NCBI GenBank assembly: GCA_040285825.1
Contig: JAUPSS010000001.1
Location: 3,038,001 to 3,102,000, forward strand
Origin: Eukaryota sp. TZLM1-RC
Lineage: Eukaryota; Metamonada: BaSk clade
Direction of reading: 5' to 3'
DNA: 64,000 bases
Below, in pieces: positions 11,361-22,011 of this stretch (its first letter is position 1; the number at the start of each line of letters is the position of its first letter). The position numbers were made by a program, and so were the translations under genes. A model generated the notes under the pieces. The model was given only the letters and a program-made list of their open reading frames with translations. It was not told the origin of the DNA and made no database searches.

Positions 11361-11509
11361 AAACTGCTTCAAAATTTCAACAGTTACGAATTCATACTAC
11401 ATGTTGCTTAAAGCTGTATTTGCAGTCCCGATTTGAACGTAATTTACTACTGCCATATATATCTGTATAGTTATATGAATCATTAATGGCCGGAATTCGC
11501 TATATTTCA

Positions 11510-12327
11510 TCTGAGTTTTTTGGGCAACAAATGGTTAAACCAATAAGTGCATTTCCACAGGATTTTGAAACCTTTGTCTAAGGTGAAGGAGTTTATACTT
11601 TAAGAACTACCCTTGGGCAACAAAAGTTAAACGAAACATTGAGTCATCTTGATCACTTGAGACACATTCCTGAACTGTTTCCTAGTTTTCCAACTGATGG
11701 ATTCAGTAGACCTGCCGAGTACATAAACCCAGTATTGTTTGCCAATTTTGAGAATAATTTGAAATTGAATTATGAAAAACATGTCAAGGGTTTCATCAAT
11801 GTTTACTTTGACAAAGCAGATGTGGAAAACGTGTTAGCAGAAATGCACAAACTGGGTGGGTACTAAACGTCATTGCCTGCTGTAATTTCATTATGTTCAG
11901 TTGCTGCATTTCAGCAGTTTTCTCAACCCAAAAAAGACTCTTTAATAGGAACGTGTGATGATGCTAAAAAGTTCATAGAATTTGAAACACCACAGACCTT
12001 TCGCGGCATTGGATGATATCAATTTCTGAAAAGAAATGGATTTGAAGTTTTGATGATTAATGAAGCTTTCATTTCAGCAGAATGTCCTGTTTGTTTTGAA
12101 AAGGTTGATAAGTGAGAGTGACAAATCCCAGATTCTATAAGAGAGAAAAGACTCCAGTTACTACATGTCATGGTTAATTAGCTTGTAACAGTGAGAGTTG
12201 CAAACTCAGTAACCAAGGCTCAACAGAGATTTTCAATGGAAATAAGCTGGCTTGTCTGAATATGTTTGCAATTGCTGAAGGTAGACTGAGTGGTGATAAA
12301 AGGCCTCAGTATCTGTGTAGCAGATAG
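11510..12327 (+). pseudogene. Fanzor (eukaryotic TnpB-like RNA-guided nuclease) pseudogene, internally deleted
   Basis: One frame runs from about 11510 to 12112 with at least three in-frame stops and contains the RuvC-III/zinc-ribbon region FEVLMINEAFISAECPVC (12041-12094). After a one-base shift the frame continues with CHG, a stop, then LACNSESC, GNKLACLNM and RPQYLCSR, ending with TAG at 12325-12327. This is the Fanzor C-terminal pattern: RuvC-III, CPxC, HGLL.C....C, NRD..A.LN, RP..... The RuvC-III Asp reads Asn here (INEA). The upstream segment with LFANFENNLKLNYEKHVKGF resembles the helical N-terminal region of Fanzors. Most of RuvC-I and RuvC-II appears missing, so an internal deletion is likely and the copy is inactive. 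Confidence 0.7.
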
Positions 12328-12561
12328 TTTTTATAATTATTCCACACGAAAATTGACCGTGTCCTTATGGGAATTACCCATTTATTTACATGATGACATT
12401 TGTACATCGTTTTCAATATCAAAAATAAATTATTTGAAACCCAAAGTAGATGGTGTAGATGACGAAGGTATTTCAAAAAGTCGTTTTCGATGTGTCCTTG
12501 TTAATCTTAAAATGCATTAAATACATCAACAACAAAATACAACTCATTCCACTTTCAAGAT

Positions 12562-13917
12562 TCACGTTACAAACCAGTTGAAAGCATCCAGCAGAATGAT
12601 ATAAATCCAAATAAATAAAAATATTAGGAGCATCTGAATTGCCATGGCTGGAGCAACCTCAACAGAATGGTCTTCCTCTTTGTTCGAGTAGAACCTCGCT
12701 AGGGTAAAAGCCGCTGTGGAGGCAGGAGAGGCAGAATAAATCAACACGACACGAGTTTCAGGCCCACTAAGTCCGAAAAGCAATGCAAAAGGTAGAGTCA
12801 AGAGAGGAAACAGAACCTGCTTCCCAAGAACATATGCCAAAACTGATATGTAACCAATCCTACGTCCAAGCCAGTCAAACAGCCCTAGCGATAGACCCAC
12901 CACAAAAAGTCCAACTGAGATCAGAAATATTGATACACTAACCATACCCGGTGTAGCTGTGGCTGCTAGTGAGGAGAAAAAGAACGTTATAGTTAATGGC
13001 AACGTTATATTGAGCAATGCAATGGGAAAAGCTATCACACTAGCCAAGAACAAAGGTGACAAAGCCGTCTTTAGAGAGGCCTTCTTTACGGCTTCTTTAC
13101 CACCATGTTCAGGTACTCCATCAGGTGCTTCTACGGGGTGACCAGGAGATACGTGAACGTGATGAATAGGATAATATTCTTCCTCCTGAATCTCCATGGC
13201 TTCGTCCACCTCGGGAAGAAGGTGTTCTTTGTGGGGAGCGGTGGTTGTGCCACCCACTGATTGACTTCCCACTTGATCTGTCTGTATCTCTTTGTTAGAA
13301 TGATGTGGAGAGTCTGATGGAGACGCACGAACTGGTGGTCCCCTAGGAACTATGTCAATGTTATTCAATTCGAACAGAAAAATGGCCAAGGGAATGACAA
13401 ATACTAATCCTGGGAGTAGCCTGAGGTCAAATGACTAAAGCTACACAAACGTATAAACAACGAATTCATTGAAAAAAGGAGGATCATCTGTGATAAAATC
13501 CTAGATGTATTGAACAAACCTGGGAAAAGTCTACAATTAGCTGAATATGCACCAGACACACGCTTGTACTAAAGGTCTGCCCAACACGGCATTCGATCCA
13601 AAGGTCGTGGTCAGTGCAATTGCTGCAAAACCAGCAGATGTAAATCTGTGAACCGTGAAATGAATAATGGTGAACAGAATTAACATTACCAAAGTTGCCG
13701 AGATCACCGTCAAGATCACAGGAATTGCACGACCTGTAATATCGCTTGGTGCGAGTGAGATGAAAACCAAAGCAGGCAAACCAATCATGTTCACAAAGAA
13801 GTTTAATGCTATCATTGCTTTCAGTTTCAATATATGAAGGAATCCAAGGATGAAGCCCAGTGAAAGTATCAAAAGCAGAGCCCCTGCTATTTCGAGGGCA
13901 GCAACGATTTGGGTCAT
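12562..13917 (-). CDS. AEC (auxin efflux carrier-like/PIN-like) transporter, copy 1 (420 aa, three exons)
   Basis: The CDS is complement(join(12562..13420,13451..13500,13564..13917)), 1263 nt. N-terminal hydrophobic helices (LGFILGFLHILKLKAMIAL, NFFVNMIGLPALVF) and a C-terminal helix bundle (about residues 245-415) flank a polar central loop rich in H, E and P. This is the layout of AEC/PIN-like permeases, which export or shuttle organic anions across membranes. The exon structure is inferred by alignment with copy 2 at 15263-16557: removing a 63-nt GC-AG intron and a 30-nt GT-AG intron restores exactly the same coding length. The substrate is unknown; auxin transport should not be assumed outside plants. 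Confidence 0.85.
13421..13450 (-). other. 30-nt intron in AEC copy 1
   Basis: On the minus strand the intron begins GTTTGTGTAG and ends TTGACCTCAG. Its position and phase equal those of the 32-nt intron in copy 2. The exon junction reads through as YT-LLPGLVF, matching YT-ILPGLVF in copy 2. Confidence 0.85.
13501..13563 (-). other. 63-nt GC-AG intron unique to AEC copy 1
   Basis: On the minus strand the intron begins GCGTGTGTCT and ends ATACATCTAG. It contains in-frame stops. Excising it joins PLVQ to DFITDDPPF, colinear with PLVQ-VLYPDDPPF of copy 2, which has no intron here. A GT donor six bases upstream (GTACAA) is possible but would delete two conserved residues. Confidence 0.75.
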
Positions 13918-15262
13918 GATGAGCAGCAGAGAAAAGATATTCTACGAACTTTCTTCTGGAGAAGATAGGACTGAAGTTGAGTGGTACATGGACATAAAGA
14001 ATAATGTCGATACATAGAGTTAGTCACCTTTGTGTTGTAAATACTGCAAATTTGAAAAAAAGATCAAAACAAATAGTTCAATTTATTGAAACATTGAACT
14101 CAAATACTTTTTGGAGATTATTTGAAATTGATCTACAATTTGTAAGCTATAATTGTATATAATCTTGTTGTTCTAATAATCACAATCACACTTTGGCAAT
14201 TTATTTTTGATTTCCCAAGGTTTCTGCTGATGTGGTATAAGATTTTTAGTCCTTCTTTGTTGTGAATTTTGTAATCCTTTCTGCTCAAATATCACTGTTT
14301 CAAGAACCTCTTCACACCAGTTACCTTCAATCATTACAATCCTATCATTAACTAGAGTCTCAACAACAAATTAAGTATCTTAGTGTCAGACATGTACCAA
14401 TCTCACGTTTAATATTGCGGACTGGTACTCAAGAACAATGGACACCATTTGATTTAGATATATAAATATATATTGGATTTTCAGTAACCATTATGTATAG
14501 CAACTGTAACACCAAGTCATCATTATGGTTGGATTGAATATTGAATAAGGAACTGGACTTTGGTGATTGATAAATATCAGTGTGTACAACAATTTATACT
14601 AGTAATGTCCTTCAATAAGTTACATAAGTTAATCGTTATTCTTTTGTAAAAACTGTTTTGATTGTGAATCAAATTAACAAAATGTATACCAACTTAACAG
14701 AAACTAAACATTCTATGAATCATATTGCTGAATGTACACACGCTTCAACCATATTTTATGTTCCTAGAGTGATAAGAATCAAGGAAAGGCTTGTCACAAA
14801 AAGAAACAATTTGAAGCACAGTCTTCTAGTCTTTATCAACTTAATCTTCATTGTGATATGCTTGTAGTCAGTCCCACCGTATCATACTGCTGGTCAGTGT
14901 AATGAAGATTCAACGTGAATATTGAAAAAGCCAAATAGACAATTACGACTACTTCCGGTAATCAACCATTTTCAATAAATCTAATGTTGTGTATCTTGAA
15001 GGATGGTAATCGTATGTGAAATCAATTATAGTATTAATCAATGACCAACAAGGCAAAAATACAAGTCAGAAAGTGATTTTAATTTAGAAGAATGGTATTT
15101 TGCAGACTTCAATATCCTATACATTATCCAACACAAAAACATTCAATAGTATAGCAAAAACTAGTCACATAATAAAGACACAATTCCCTTTTGAGAAAAG
15201 TTAGCGTTAGACACCACCACTAAATTATAAGCAATAATTGGATTAGGGTGGTTAGGTTTGTT
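13918..15262. other. Spacer between the AEC paralogues
   Basis: About 1.3 kb of AT-rich sequence. Similarity to the 5' flank of copy 2 extends only about 30 bp upstream of the copy 1 ATG and then stops. No gene, RNA or transposon recognised. Confidence 0.5.
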
Positions 15263-16557
15263 TCATTCTGGAAACCAGTTGAAAGCATCCAATACTATGA
15301 TATAGATCCAAATAAACAAGAAGATCAACAAACTTTGTATTGCTAGTGCAGGAGCAACCTCAACGGAAGGGTCTTCCTCTTTGTTAGAGTAGAACCTCGC
15401 TAGGGTAAAAGCCGCTGTGGAAGCAGGAGAGGCAGAATAAATCAACACGACACGAGTTTCAGGCCCACTAAGTCCGAAAAGCAATGCAAAAGGTAGGGTC
15501 AAGAGAGGAAACAGAACCTGCTTACCAAGAACATATGCCAAAACTGATATGTAACCAATCCTACGTCCAAGCCAGTCAAACAGCCCTAGCGATAGACCCA
15601 CTACAAAAAGTCCAACTGAGATCAGAAATATTGAAACACGAACCATACCAGGTGTAGCTGTAGCTCCTAGTGAGGTGAAAAAGAACGTTATAGTTAACGG
15701 CAACGTTATATTGAGCAATGCAATGGGAAAAGCTATCACACTAGCCAAGAACAAAGGTGACAAAGCCGTCTTTAGAGAGGCCTTCTTTACGGCTTCTTTA
15801 CCACCATGTTCAGGTACTACATCAGGTTCTTCTACGGAGTGACCGGGCGATATGTGAACGTGATGAATGGGATAATATTCTTCCTCCTGAATCTCCATGG
15901 CTTCGTCCACCTCGGGAAGAAGGTGTTCCTTGTGAGGTGCAATAGGTGTGTCACCGGATGGACTACGTTCCATTTTTTCAGTTTGTACCTCTTTAGTAGA
16001 GTAATTCCAAGAATTTGCCGGCAAAGCAAGATTTGGTTTTGGATTAACATGCCTCATATTCTTTCCATATTCAAAGAGGAAAATTGAAAGAGGAACAACG
16101 AACACCAGACCAGGCAAAATCCTGAAGTAAATATTATTCCACTCTCAACATACGTGTAAATTGCATACTCATTGAAAAATGGAGGATCATCGGGGTAAAG
16201 CACTTGCACCAATGGTACACCCAGGACCACATTTGCCCCAAAGGTGGTTGTGAGAGCTAACGCGGCAAAACTTGCAGGTGTAAACCGGTAAATGATAAGG
16301 TTAACAAATACAAAGATCAGCATAACTACAATCGTTGCCATAGTCACCGTCAGCATCACCGGAATTGCACGGGCAGTGATATCGGTGGGAGCCAGTAGGA
16401 TGAAAACCAAAGCAGGCAAACCAATCATATTCACGAAGAAGTTTAATGCTATCATTGCTTTCAGTTTCAATATATGAAAGAATCCAAGAATGAAGCCCAG
16501 TGAAAGCATCAAAAGCAGAGCTCCTGCTATCTCGAGGGCAGCAACGATTTGGGTCAT
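15263..16557 (-). CDS. AEC (auxin efflux carrier-like/PIN-like) transporter, copy 2 (420 aa, two exons)
   Basis: The CDS is complement(join(15263..16121,16154..16557)), 1263 nt. It has the same architecture as copy 1: N-terminal helix bundle, a polar loop with a HEHLLPEVDEAME-like acidic stretch and the motif YYPIHHVH, then a C-terminal helix bundle beginning near LSPLFLASVIAFPIALLN. Residues 1-60 and about 245-415 are nearly identical to copy 1, while about 65-110 and 130-165 are clearly diverged, giving a mosaic pattern. The ATG context is identical in both copies. Function follows the AEC family; the substrate is unknown. Confidence 0.85.
16122..16153 (-). other. 32-nt intron in AEC copy 2
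   Basis: On the minus strand the intron begins GTATGTTGAG and ends TTTACTTCAG. Splicing joins AIYT to ILPGLVFVVPL in frame. Without splicing, the first exon would run on into a short tail and stop. Confidence 0.85.
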
Positions 16558-17864
16558 GATGAGCAGCAGAGAAAAGATATTCTACGAACCATTTAACTGA
16601 GATCAAGCAGATATGTCGTGTTGAATAATAACCAAGCATTCTACTCAACTATTGAGGCCTTCCATAACCTGTCATTCATTCTGGTATCAACATTTACAAA
16701 CTTATTCAATCATGTCAACTTATGAATTTTTAAGAAAACATTGTTGAATCAATGTTACTGAAATTTTTCTGATGGCATTTTTCCGATGCTCAAATACCAC
16801 AACAGAACTGATTCAATTCTTTTACATTAAAAGTTCGAATTGAATATTTAGAAAAGTGTTAGTTTTTGATAGGGTCACAATTTACGAAAAATGAAATACT
16901 TAATTACGTCACAATTATGTATTATTTTGTAAAACATAAAATTACAATGACGTGGCATAAGGAAGTGAAATTCAATTACCCATCATCTTGATAGTTCCTT
17001 CACCACGATTTCTCTTTTCAAATCGCATTATCCACTGTGATCCCATGGATACTGACGCTGTGTGTTTTGTTCTTTCAGACCACACAAATTGGAAGGACTT
17101 TTACGTTGAATCTTCAGGGTTAGTGGCTTTATCAACTCTTTCAACCAAATTCCTGAACCAATCTTTGTGTGGCATCTCTGAAGAACGAGGAGAAGAGTAT
17201 AAGAGACTATTGCTTCCATTTTCAGGAAACAAATGATTTTAAAAGATGGATTCTGTTATTCAATTTGTCTATGACAAAGTTCAATTGAGAAAGACTATTT
17301 TTTGTTTTTTGTTACAAAGTGTGGCAGCAAGAGCAGGTACAGCAAGAGGTTACCAAAATGTTAATTATCATTATATCTACCGATTTATCTCTATTTTTAA
17401 ATGCAGTCAATCAACACGAAAGTGACGACGAAGATGATGACTTTGGCAATGCTGTAGCACAAATGCTGCCATGCGAATTATTTCGAATTGATACTGAAGG
17501 AAATCGTTTTGAGGAGTCTCAAAGAACTATACTGATGAAGAAAGTTGCATGCTTTTGTCAGTCTTTTAAATGAAGATCATCGGGTGGTGCAAGGCTTATT
17601 CCACTTGCATAACGTGCTTTAAATCAGGTTGATGATGCTGATGGTCCACATGCTCCTTTATGCAGACTGCAAATAGTAGGGAACTATTTTGTCTTACCAA
17701 CTGCATCACAGTCAAATAGTTTTAACGATGAGATAGTAAATGCAGGTTTTACCCAGCGACCCAGACAGTTATTTTCTCTAATGACAAACAATTTTATTTT
17801 GGGATAAATGTATTTTCCACATTTTAGGTTCAAGATAATCCAAAATCCACCGATTTTCAATAAA
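16558..17864. other. Intergenic, about 1.3 kb, with possible decayed short frames
   Basis: Short open stretches on the plus strand lie at 17045-17236 (64 codons from an ATG) and about 17319-17573 (acidic run ESDDEDDD). Neither matches a family I know, and frames break repeatedly between 17240 and 17800. These could be a decayed gene; I do not annotate a protein. Confidence 0.4.
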
Positions 17865-20370
17865 ATTATATTTATTGAATTTGCACACTTGATTAAATTA
17901 AATCATAACTAATGGGACGACTATCATTAAACCAAGATTTCCTCTACAAAATCTTGATCTGCTTGCTGTCTAGCTAAAGCTTCTCTAATTCGATTGAAAA
18001 ACCGCGGTAATCTATTAATAATGGCAAATTGAATCCGTGAACGCCATAAAAAAATATCAAATCTTTTCATTGTTTTTTCTTTCACCATTTTTTGGAAGTC
18101 ATCCAAAAAAGTTTCTGCTTCAACTGATAATCTTCCATTTATCGAAAATGGGAAAGCAATAAAAACCAGCTGTGTATTTCTATCGACTTTTGCATCTTCA
18201 ATTTCTTTATCATATTTTCTATGTTTTTCTTTTGCTTTAAAATCCAGAGCAGCCACAGGATTAAGTTTTCTTCTGTGAACCAAAGTATCGTTTGCAACAT
18301 TACATGAGACAAAGTCAACAATAGCTTCAGAATTATCAATCCAATCACAGTATACATCACCTCTATCATCAGAACCAAAATTATTCAGAGAAAGCGTTTC
18401 CTTCAGCAGGGGCTCTTTGATACACGATATCCTTGCAGTTTGTGCCATATTGAAAACAGTGTCTCTAACAGCATCATGTAATGAAGAACGATAAGTTATC
18501 AATTTAGAGCATGGCGCAAAGTGAGTTGAGGTGAATTCGAACAAATACATTTTTATTTTGATAATAATTGGTTAATGGGGATGTTCAAATATAATCTCAT
18601 TTTTGTTACAAATGCTTCATTAGTGGCACACAATCCAAATCTTCGTGGTACAATGGTTACAAACAGTGAAGAATCTGACGCCTTGTTTTCACAAACACCC
18701 TTTTCCAATAACAATGAGTGAAGATCTTGATTTAAAACAGCCGAGCTGCAAATATTATTATAAAGATCTTTTTCATACATTCCAGTCAATCTTTTCTGTA
18801 ATGTTCAAAGAGTGTACTTCAAATTTAAAACATTTTTTTCTGGAATATTGCCATTGAATGATTGGGGAAAACATCGACCCCATTTTTCTACATCAATTCT
18901 TGAAATTTCTTCATTTAATGCAAAAACAGTGGAACTTTGCGTTGTCATCAATAAATCTTCCCAATCTGCAAATCTTTCGGAAAACTCAAAGATTGCATTT
19001 CTGCATCTACCAACAAAAGCACACGAGGTAAGAATAGAAGCCTTCGTCCACCCTAAACCACCATAATGTGGACTAAGGTAAGCATGATCTGGAATTTGAA
19101 ACATTTTACATCCCAGTAATTTTTTTTGTGGATAAATTTATAATTAATTTATTAGTAATTGAGACAGAACTTTTGCACGTAACTCATTAAACTTTTGAGC
19201 CAAAGGTCTAGTGACGAGAGGATTTGTAGATCGAAATATATGATTAAAATTGGAACTAAAACACAGTCTTATAATGGTAAATTTGATGTGTTTTTTTATA
19301 TCTAAATTCATCATTCGGTCAATTTTGTCAGAAATTGAGTTCAACTTTTCAAACAATTTTTTGGTAATTTCATCATTATTTCCTAAAAATGAACCCAAAT
19401 GACGAATAGCATCAATTGAATATAATTTGGCTTGAATTTCAATATCATCAATTATTGTGGAAACTGGAGAATTCGATAACAAAACACATTTAAGTAAATT
19501 AAGTCGGAGACCAATTTTGGTAAATAATTCTTTAAAACATACAGTTGCTTTTTTCACAATATTTAAATCACCAATAAGCACAACATCATCCATATATGCA
19601 ATCATTTTTAGCGAAGGAAACATCTCTTGAATTTGCAGTAGAATAGGATGAATGGCCAAACAAAACAAAAGAGGTCCTAACGGATCTCCTTGCTTTACAC
19701 CACTTGATGAACTCAAAATGTTGTTACCAAAATGTAAATTAGAATATGTGCAATATGTTGATTGAAAATATGGTATTAATTCCGGCATATATTGCAATAG
19801 AGCACCATGGATACTGCGACGACTTAGCGAATTGAAAGCATTACTAAAATCCAATGACATGCAAACATTGGATTCATTTTGACGAAATAAGACATCAGTA
19901 GCAAAAATCGCTGAAGAGACTCCATCTGTAGTATTTATACCATATTGAAAGGGTAATAAAATCTTTTTAGTTTTTTCATTGAACCTGCTTAAGCAACACG
20001 CAGAAAAAATATTGTGTAAGCGCTCAGAGACTGCAATAGAACGAGCATCCATTTTTGAATTTTTGACAAGTGCAGTCAAACGAGAACTTCTTAATTCTTC
20101 TGGGTATTTGCGTTGACCAGATAATATTTGGTTGAAAAATTTGGTCAATAAACCAAGGCAATCTTCTGAAGAAATAATCGCGGCTGTTACATGATCAATA
20201 GTAATACCAGAAAGTCCGGCAGACTTACCACGAGGTCTCTTTTTGATAACCGAAAAAACTTCTGATGGCATCAATGGATAATTTTCCCAGTATGTGCCGT
20301 AAAAATTTTGATCCATTATAGGGTCTTCATAAGGATGAAGTATTTTCAGTTTATCTATTGTATTTTCATT
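17865..20370 (-). mobile_element. Longest RLE-type LINE in the window (about 2.5 kb), frameshifted
   Basis: On the minus strand, 20370-19144 is an open RT region: pre-RT segment HPYEDPIMDQ, SLDFSNAFNSLSRRS, GVKQGDPLGPLLFCLAIHP and the YMDD box in KMIAYMDDVVL. It continues with thumb-like sequence at 19104-18805, a frameshifted link (18789-18553), and then the zinc knuckle (VHDAVRD-type, here LHDAVRD) and RLE at 18550-17927 (RGDVYCDW, VDFVSCNV, A.DFKAKEKHRKY, PFSINGR). At least two frame breaks and one stop separate the domains, so it is not autonomous as it stands. The 5' end abuts a MULE remnant, and the downstream tail is AT-rich (about 17,860). Confidence 0.9.
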
Positions 20371-20860
20371 GTTCGGTGCTTTGACTCCGGGACTTAAAGC
20401 TGACAAAGCCTTGGACCGATTTTCCAAGAACATCGTCAAAGTGCACACAGAAACTGCATAGACAACAGAACCCACATAACAACACTTCTCTTTTTGTCTT
20501 GTAGTTACATAAACAACTGTTTTCTGGTTGTAGCCACCAACAACACACCAAGATATTGTGTCTTGATATGGAATCCATCTAATCCCAACACAGGTTTTTC
20601 ATACTAAAATCTTTCAATTGAAGACTCCGGAACAAAGAAGCACTTGTTGAATTGTCCTTCGGCCTCAGATATGCCACGGTTACGCTTCCTATCAACTATA
20701 CCTAAACTAATGGAAAGCTGTTTCTCTAAAACTTTAATCATGGACCTACATCTTTCACGTAAAATGCCATTGTTAAATAGAGTGCGGTGAATAGTACCTA
20801 ATGAACATTTACGACCTTTTTTTAACTGGAATATGTATCGAGAAAAAACAAATCTCATTT
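20371..20860 (-). mobile_element. MULE (Mutator-like) transposase remnant
   Basis: Minus-strand frames encode FNKCFFVPESSIERF, then after a short gap VLGLDGFHIKTQYLGVLLVA, the hallmark of MULE transposases: an F...F.P....F block followed by the first catalytic Asp in (I/L)DG.H.K..Y.GVLL.AT. After frameshifts it continues toward MFLENRSKAL, which corresponds to the second acidic motif region (family pattern SDR.KGL; here the Asp reads Glu or is shifted). Stops and frameshifts show it is dead. The frame runs on into the LINE RT at about 20370, marking the insertion or rearrangement junction. Confidence 0.75.
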
Positions 20861-21322
20861 ACGACCACAATGTCTATAAACGACTTGCTTAATTTCCCAA
20901 AGGTAAAGCAAAGGGTTTTTTTGACCAAAAAAAACGATAAAGGATACCTCTGCAGCTGACAAGAATGGGCATGGAACCCACTCAAAAAGCAAACCTCAGT
21001 ATGTTTTTGGAGTTCTTCTTTTTGTATTTAATTATAAATTTATAAATTTATTTAAATATTGATGAAGAATACACGGATTTGTCATCTTTATCCAACATTT
21101 TTATCTCATAATTACAGTGAAAAAGACTTAGATACTTGGAACAGTTATTAGATAATTTTCATTTGATGCAAAAGGGTAGAAATATCGTAATTTCATGGAC
21201 ATTACGTAAAACGTTAGATTAAAACCCTTAGTTTTTGCAAAAACTGAAAATAAAAAAAATATATGAGAAACGAAAACGGTCCAGTCATAAATATTACAAG
21301 TGTCAACATTGGTAGATTTTTA
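20861..21322. other. Intergenic 5' of the polyubiquitin locus
   Basis: AT-rich with poly-A and poly-T tracts. No gene seen. It would contain the promoter of the ubiquitin locus if that is expressed. Confidence 0.4.
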
Positions 21323-21549
21323 ATGCAGGTTTTGTCAAGACTCTATCTAGTAAGACCATCACCCTTGAAGTCGAAGGCTCTGACACCATCCAGTCGGTAG
21401 AATCCAAGATCCACGAAAGTGAAGGAGCACCTCCTGATCAGCAGTGTCTCATTTTTGCCGGCAAAAGACTTGAAGATTGTCATACGCTTCAACACTACAA
21501 TATCCATAATGAGTCCACTCTTCACCTTCTACTCCAACTTGAAGGTGCA
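21323..21549 (+). pseudogene. Broken first unit of a polyubiquitin gene
   Basis: An ATGCAG start (21323) is followed by a one-base deletion. From 21331 the frame encodes a degraded ubiquitin unit ([18 protein letters not shown] ... [12 protein letters not shown]). Positions equivalent to K27, K33 and K63 are changed, and the C-terminal Gly-Gly is replaced by Gly-Ala, so it could not be cleaved or conjugated normally. No in-frame ATG lies upstream. It is contiguous and in frame with the intact units that start at 21550. Confidence 0.8.
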
Positions 21550-22011
21550 ATGCAGATCTTTGTCAAGAGTATTCCTGGTAAGACGTTCACCCTTGAAGTC
21601 AAAGGCTCTGATACCGTCGAATCGGTAAAGTCCAAGACCCATGATAAGACAGATATCCCTCCTGATCCACAACGTCTCATTTATGGTGGAAAGCAACTCA
21701 AAGATGGTCACACCCTTGAAGACTACAACATCAGGAAGGATTCCACACTTCATCTTGTACTTCGTGTTCGTGGCGGAATGCATATCGTTGTCAATACTCT
21801 TATTGACAGGTACATCACCGTCGAAGTTGAAGGCTCTGTTTCCAACAATCTGGTAAAGTCAAAGATCCATGAAAAGGAAAGAATCCCTCCAGATCAGCAA
21901 CGTCTCGTTTTTGCTGGAAAGCAACTCGAAGATGGTCGCACCCTTCAAGACTACAATATCCAAAAGGAGTCCACTCTCCATCTTGTGCTCCGACTCAGGG
22001 GTGGTTATTAG
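21550..22011 (+). CDS. Divergent di-ubiquitin precursor (153 aa)
   Basis: Two 76-residue ubiquitin units in tandem plus a terminal Tyr, the usual blocking residue of polyubiquitin. Unit A keeps K6, K11, K27, K29, K33, K48, K63 and I44 but differs from canonical ubiquitin at many usually invariant sites (SIPG for [23 protein letters not shown]). Unit B has K6 and K11 changed to Asn and Arg and I44 to Val, but keeps K48, K63 and RLRGG. Both units retain RGG ends. Ubiquitin is normally almost invariant, so this is either a fast-evolving ubiquitin-like gene or a recent pseudogene whose frame is still open. A canonical polyubiquitin is expected elsewhere in the genome. Confidence 0.7.
   Translation: MQIFVKSIPGKTFTLEVKGSDTVESVKSKTHDKTDIPPDPQRLIYGGKQLKDGHTLEDYNIRKDSTLHLVLRVRGGMHIVVNTLIDRYITVEVEGSVSNNLVKSKIHEKERIPPDQQRLVFAGKQLEDGRTLQDYNIQKESTLHLVLRLRGGY

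Noticed and set aside
12290-12520. 76-codon plus-strand frame after the Fanzor relic
   Set aside because: Its start overlaps the Fanzor end in another frame, it begins without an ATG, and it shows no family pattern.
17045-17236. 64-codon plus-strand frame with a good ATG as a small gene
   Set aside because: No homology or domain, and no supporting structure around it; left as a possibility within the intergenic entry.
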